35,063 bases of DNA from NCBI GenBank assembly GCA_020348305.1, contig CP070746.1, positions 2,659,844 to 2,694,906 on the forward strand, in the 5' to 3' direction. This document shows, piece after piece, positions 31,272 to 35,063 of this stretch. This DNA is from Desulfobacterales bacterium. GTDB taxonomy: Bacteria > Desulfobacterota > Desulfobacteria > Desulfobacterales > JAHEIW01. Below the pieces are notes generated by a model, which had not been told where the DNA came from, did no database searches, and saw only the letters and a list, made by a program, of their open reading frames with translations. Position 1 is the first letter of the stretch, and every line of letters begins with the position of its first letter. A program made the position numbers and the translations under genes.

Positions 31272-32919
31272 TCGCTTCTTCCTCCGACTCGACCTCTGTT
31301 TCGCCTTCCATTCCCGGAATATCTTCACCGCGTAAGTCGGTGGTTCTCTCATTTTGCCCGGGCAGGTTCAGGGCGTTGGCCACCATCTCATGAATACCGG
31401 TAACATCGACTTCGGGAACCCAGTATTCCATCAACGCCGGAAGGGCGGCCCTATCAATGGCGCAAATGCAGGCCAGCATGTTGACCCCATGTTTGTCATG
31501 AACATATTTGACCGCATTGGCTCTGGGCAGACCGCCCGCCAACCGCAGCTCCATATCCTCACCGGCGTTCAATCCCGCACCGCTGCCGCAACAAAAGGTA
31601 TTTTCCCGGATCGTGTTGGCCGGCATCTCATAAAAATGGTTGCACACATTTTGAATCACATATCTGGGCTCATCAAATATTCCCATGCCCCTGGATGTGT
31701 TGCAGGAATCATGATAGGTTACTTTCATATGATTATTGCGGCTAGGATCCAGATCGAGTTTACCGTGCTTGATCAAATCGGCGGTAAACTCGGTGATGTG
31801 CACCATTTTGGTGGACTTGGCATTTTCGAATTTGGTGCCGGTAATGGGGGAAACCGGTTCCTCCATGAAATTTGTCGGACCGTTCATGGTGTCCATGTAC
31901 TGATTGATCACGCGCCACATGTGACCGCATTCTCCGCCCAAAATCCATTTTACACCGAGCCTTTTGGCTTCGGCATACATTTTGGCATTCAGCCGCTTCA
32001 TGGTCTCATGGGAAGTAAAGAATCCGAAGTTTCCACCCTCCGAGGCATAGGTGCTCCAGGTGATGTCAAATCCGTATTTTTCCTGTAAATAGTGAAATAA
32101 GATCATGTACCCCATGCAGGTGTAAGTACCCGGATCGGCAAACACATCGCCGGAAGGGGTAATAAACAAAATGTCTGCTCCCTTCTTGTTATATTGGGGC
32201 TCCACCTTGACCCCGGTAATGTCCTCGATATCATCGACAAAAAAGTTGAGCATGTCTTTGAACGCATGGGGCTGAATGCCCAGGTGGTTGCCGGTGCGAT
32301 AACAGTTTGCCACCGGTGTGGCGATCCAGTCGATATTAAGACCAATCAGATTTAATAATTCCCGACCCATAATGGTAATTTCTGCCGTGTCGATACCATA
32401 GGGGCAAAATACCGAACAACGCCGGCATTCCGAACATTGAAATAAATAATACCACCATTCTTTGAGTACATCGAGGCTCATGGGCCTGGCACCGTTCAGT
32501 TTGCCTAAAATCTTTCCGGCTCTGGTGAAATCGTTGCGATAAACGGACCGTAAGAGCTCAGCGCGCAGCACCGGCATGTTTTTAGGATCACCTGTTCCGA
32601 TAAAGTAATGGCATTTATCAGCACAGGCACCACACCTGACACAGATGTCCATAAACACTTTAAATGATCGAAACCGCTCAAGCCGTTCTTTAAACCCATC
32701 ATGGATGATCTCCTGCCAGTTATCTGGCAGCTTCCAGTCGTCTTCCATTGGATTCCATTCCCGAGCGTTGGGAAGATCGACATACGCCACGCTTTTTGGG
32801 TTCGATGCGTAGCAATACATCCCCTTACGGATGTTGGTCGGTGTTTTCATCCAATCCGTTTTCGGCGGACGATGCTTGATCTGCATGAGTTCCTCAGGTT
32901 TGGGAATTTCTTCTGCCAT
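31264..32919 (-). CDS. dsrK: DsrK, HdrD-like cytoplasmic iron-sulfur catalytic subunit
   Basis: 551 residues. Two 4Fe-4S sites, CVRCGACADKC (C93-C103) and CSECRRCSVFC (C162-C172), precede the heterodisulfide-reductase-like CCG region (YHDSCNTSRG, then NTFCCGSGAG, then LACICAID) that binds the noncubane-type cluster. DsrK is thought to reduce the DsrC trisulfide or disulfide with electrons from menaquinol through DsrM. The acidic C-terminus (GETEVESEEEANE) is low complexity. A good AAGGAG lies just before the ATG, two bases after the dsrM stop. Confidence 0.96.
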   Translation of the reverse strand: MAEEIPKPEELMQIKHRPPKTDWMKTPTNIRKGMYCYASNPKSVAYVDLPNAREWNPMEDDWKLPDNWQEIIHDGFKERLERFRSFKVFMDICVRCGACADKCHYFIGTGDPKNMPVLRAELLRSVYRNDFTRAGKILGKLNGARPMSLDVLKEWWYYLFQCSECRRCSVFCPYGIDTAEITIMGRELLNLIGLNIDWIATPVANCYRTGNHLGIQPHAFKDMLNFFVDDIEDITGVKVEPQYNKKGADILFITPSGDVFADPGTYTCMGYMILFHYLQEKYGFDITWSTYASEGGNFGFFTSHETMKRLNAKMYAEAKRLGVKWILGGECGHMWRVINQYMDTMNGPTNFMEEPVSPITGTKFENAKSTKMVHITEFTADLIKHGKLDLDPSRNNHMKVTYHDSCNTSRGMGIFDEPRYVIQNVCNHFYEMPANTIRENTFCCGSGAGLNAGEDMELRLAGGLPRANAVKYVHDKHGVNMLACICAIDRAALPALMEYWVPEVDVTGIHEMVANALNLPGQNERTTDLRGEDIPGMEGETEVESEEEANE

Positions 32920-32921
32920 GG

Positions 32922-34016
32922 CTACTCCTTCTTTTCCTCTTGTGCTGGCTTTTCGTCTTCTACAGCCGCTTCTTCTTCAACTGGTTTTTCTTCCGGCATT
33001 TTCTCAACCGGTATTCCAACCTCGATCATTTTTTCTCTAAACTCATCTTCATATTCTTCATAGGTATGTACCGGAACCGGGTAATTCCACGGGTTAATGT
33101 GTCTTCTTGCGCGAGTGTCTGCGGTCAGGTTTCGTGTCGGGCTAAGAAAAATTCCTCCCAGGTGCATCAACTTGCTGAAAGGAAAATAGGCCAACAGGAT
33201 GCTGACGAAAAAGACATGGATGTAGAAGATGGTTCCGACGCCTTCAGGTATGGTGGGTTGAAAGCTTACCAATCCCATGGTGAGCTCTTTTGCGGCCGTC
33301 ACATCAATTTTGGTGACATAACGCATGAGTATGCCCGTCAGCGCTATCCCGAAAATCAGAAACAACGGAAAATAATCTGAAGCGAGTGAGATATATCTTA
33401 CCTGAGGCGTAAAAATTCGTCTTAAAAACAGGTAAGCTACCGCAAGCAAGAGAACAAGGCCGGATAGAAAAACGCCCGGCAAGCCGAATTGAAATACCGG
33501 ATACAAGAACTCGAAACGGAAAAAACTGTCAATATTTTCTACGAGTTGAACGAAAAACGGTACCGGCTCCGTAAAAAACCGTAGATGTCTGATGACAACC
33601 GCCAAAAAGGCGTAATGAAAGGCCAACGCCCCCACCCATAAAAAGATTTCCAACTGGTAAGAAAGCTTTGATCCCTCCTTTAGGCTCATTCGGGTGTTTC
33701 GAAACAACGATCTGAAGGTCAGTATTTCCAGAGCCATGCGTACAACCACCTGCCACTTGTTTGTCGGGCAATCAATTTGAGCGTGTTTGAGCCAGGGCAG
33801 TGATTTGTGCTGACCTGCGGTGGTTGGAATGCGGAAGGGCACCGCCGAACGCGACCAGTTCAGCACTTTGAAAAAAAACCCGGTAATAAATATGACAATA
33901 GCCAGGTAAGGTATGATGATGCCAAAGACAACCTGCAGCCCAACTGCCGTGCCCGCCCAGACAATCAAAAGCAGGACGATAACTGCGATGAGTGAAAACA
34001 TGTACCTTGCATTCAT
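32922..34016 (-). CDS. dsrM: DsrM, NarI-like cytochrome b membrane subunit
   Basis: 364 residues from ATG 34016, preceded by GAGGTG; the frame reaches 34079 but the extra residues are not membrane-like. About six helices, such as ARYMFSLIAVIVLLLIVWAG and LEIFLWVGALAFHYAFLAVV, match the NarI-type fold, and histidines in FHYAF, VIRHL, YIHVF and KLMHLGG could hold two hemes b. DsrM takes electrons from menaquinol to DsrK. The last 45 residues are strongly acidic (EEKPVEEEAAVEDEKPAQEE), an addition compared with the core fold. Confidence 0.94.
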   Translation of the reverse strand: MNARYMFSLIAVIVLLLIVWAGTAVGLQVVFGIIIPYLAIVIFITGFFFKVLNWSRSAVPFRIPTTAGQHKSLPWLKHAQIDCPTNKWQVVVRMALEILTFRSLFRNTRMSLKEGSKLSYQLEIFLWVGALAFHYAFLAVVIRHLRFFTEPVPFFVQLVENIDSFFRFEFLYPVFQFGLPGVFLSGLVLLLAVAYLFLRRIFTPQVRYISLASDYFPLFLIFGIALTGILMRYVTKIDVTAAKELTMGLVSFQPTIPEGVGTIFYIHVFFVSILLAYFPFSKLMHLGGIFLSPTRNLTADTRARRHINPWNYPVPVHTYEEYEDEFREKMIEVGIPVEKMPEEKPVEEEAAVEDEKPAQEEKKE

Positions 34017-34081
34017 TGAACAGCACCTCACGCTAAGGCCCCTCATCCGCAACGGTCGGGGAACAGGGGCTTTTATCATAG

Positions 34082-34630
34082 TTAATTAATCGTTTTCTTG
34101 ATCTTGGGACGATCCCCCTTTTTTTCAGATAGCAGACCTGCCCTCTCAAATGTCCTGAATGTGCGATTTCGGGTCTCATTTGCGCTGATTTGATATATTT
34201 TTTCCTTGCACTCCATATAGATGTCAAAGGCCATCAGGCAGAGCCGATCGATTTTAGATTCGAAACTCATGAACGCTTTTGCCATCTTGGGATCTTGGAG
34301 CTTTTTATCCAGCATTTCTCTGAGAACCTGTTTCAAGGAAAGAATAAAGGCGGTGGCCTGAGAGGGGGTAAAAGCCTGAACGGCTCTGATCCGGATAATC
34401 GGATCTAAATACGAATGAACCGCTTTACGATCTAAATCCTTAAGGAGTTGATCCAATAGTCCCTGCAATCCTTTCAGCGTGCTGCTTCCCACAGGATTGG
34501 CAAACGGATCTTTTTGATTGCTTAAAAATTTGGCGGTGTCGGGGTCGTAGGATTGGATCGCTATATCAAACCACTTTTTTAAAATAGTGGGTTTTTCACG
34601 CTCTATCAATTTTTCCAACTCCGTTTCCAC
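34082..34630 (-). CDS. RsbRD N-terminal-domain protein leading the dsrMKJOP operon
   Basis: 182 residues from GTG 34630, which has AGGGG just upstream and begins at the family N-terminus (VETELEKLIEREKPTILKKWFD). The frame continues to ATG 34699 or TTG 34702, adding a Cys-rich lead that may not be translated. The segment SYDPDTAKFLSNQKDPFANPVG is typical of the RsbRD-type globin-like sensor domain, found without its STAS half directly upstream of dsrM in many sulfate reducers. The conserved position suggests a regulatory or assembly role for the Dsr complex; the mechanism is not known to me. The gene is 65 bp before dsrM. Confidence 0.82.
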   Translation of the reverse strand: METELEKLIEREKPTILKKWFDIAIQSYDPDTAKFLSNQKDPFANPVGSSTLKGLQGLLDQLLKDLDRKAVHSYLDPIIRIRAVQAFTPSQATAFILSLKQVLREMLDKKLQDPKMAKAFMSFESKIDRLCLMAFDIYMECKEKIYQISANETRNRTFRTFERAGLLSEKKGDRPKIKKTIN

Positions 34631-34722
34631 AAGAACCCCTAAAATTGTTAGCTTTTTTTGGGATAAACCGGTGCATTCACATTCGCAGCGGTTTAGCATC
34701 AAGAAATTCGTTTAAGAAACTG

Positions 34723-34751
34723 CCTATAAACGACTTGCAAAATTCTGTCAA
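34723..34751 (-). promoter_or_regulatory. promoter of the dsr operon
   Basis: On the minus strand TTGACA (34746-34751), exactly 17 bases, then TATAGG (34723-34728). The start point would be near 34716, so the leader is about 17 bases for the ATG at 34699 or about 86 bases for the GTG at 34630. The remaining sequence to the window end (34752-35063) holds no gene I can support. Confidence 0.62.
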
Positions 34752-35063
34752 GGATAAAAGCAAAAAATAAGGTGGTTGAAAACCGATGGTGAGAGTCGAT
34801 AGTTCCTTAGAATTGTTGCCAATTTTAACTTTTTTTCTTTGAACTGATACGGTCAGCGGAATCAGATTGATTTACTCGGCTGCAAAAAAAGATGCTGGTT
34901 TTGCAATCAGTTTTAAAGGATTGCATATTCATGATAGGTTTGATCCTGGCAGGGAACCCTTACCGTCATAAGACCATTTAGGGAAATTAAAGTCTGCGGT
35001 GATTGAGCGAGAGGTAAAAAAAACGCTTTGGAGAAAAGATTCAAGGTGCATGCATAAGAAATC

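Noticed and set aside
34939..34950. TTTGATCCTGGC, identical to the start of bacterial 16S rRNA
   Set aside because: The match stops after 12 bases; the flanks do not follow 16S rRNA, and in one frame they read as ordinary short coding-like sequence. Chance match.

Overview
The window looks like a chromosomal segment of a sulfate-reducing Desulfobacterota (former Deltaproteobacteria), most likely a Desulfobacterales-type organism. The strongest sign is a complete dsrMKJOP set (28923-34016, minus strand), the membrane complex of dissimilatory sulfite reduction. It is led by an RsbRD-domain gene and a good sigma-70 type promoter. A two-CW fragment, MetX/MetW/MetY methionine genes, LarE, FdhD, MoeA and a probable selenoprotein fit the same kind of host. 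No rRNA, tRNA, CRISPR array, integrase or complete insertion sequence was found.

Layout. 1-6098 (plus): end of a two-CW protein, larE, a 52-residue CxxC microprotein, then metY-metX-metW, a MOSC protein and moeA, nearly all tightly spaced. 6138-8239 (plus): a 60-bp near-palindrome, then an arsenic unit (arsR, arsM, and a CMD/AhpD-like protein with a cysteine tail) with two copies of one 16-bp operator. 8465-14950: a GAF-SpoIIE phosphatase, a large MscS channel, an HSDR_N-like protein, a PilZ protein and rsfS-nadD. 15031-17297 (minus): rplU-rpmA-obgE, followed by a roughly 16-codon relic of proB just where proB is expected; L21 carries a long histone-H1-like tail. 17506-22164: fdhD; an ArsR-regulated permease with an in-frame TGA at a conserved cysteine and a SECIS-like hairpin behind it; and a CoA-disulfide reductase/rhodanese fusion. 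22430-28123: a decayed Pho region. phoB, pit, a DUF47 gene and phoU are intact, but phoR has lost several blocks, pstS lacks its 5' end, pstC and pstA are absent, and pstB lacks its 3' half. 28101-28669 (minus): a MazF-type toxin-antitoxin pair. 28923-34699 (minus): the dsr operon.

How it fits together. The dsr complex passes electrons between the menaquinone pool and the cytoplasmic sulfite-reduction machinery. FdhD and MoeA serve molybdenum or tungsten enzymes such as formate dehydrogenase. Phosphate uptake appears to have moved from the high-affinity Pst ABC system to the low-affinity Pit carrier with its DUF47 partner. The two ArsR modules handle metalloids or metals, one by methylation and one by export through the probable selenocysteine permease.

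The two most notable points are the selenocysteine permease, and a series of block deletions (proB, phoR, pstS, pstCA, pstB) that suggests deletion-driven gene loss, or else assembly collapse, which read mapping would separate.
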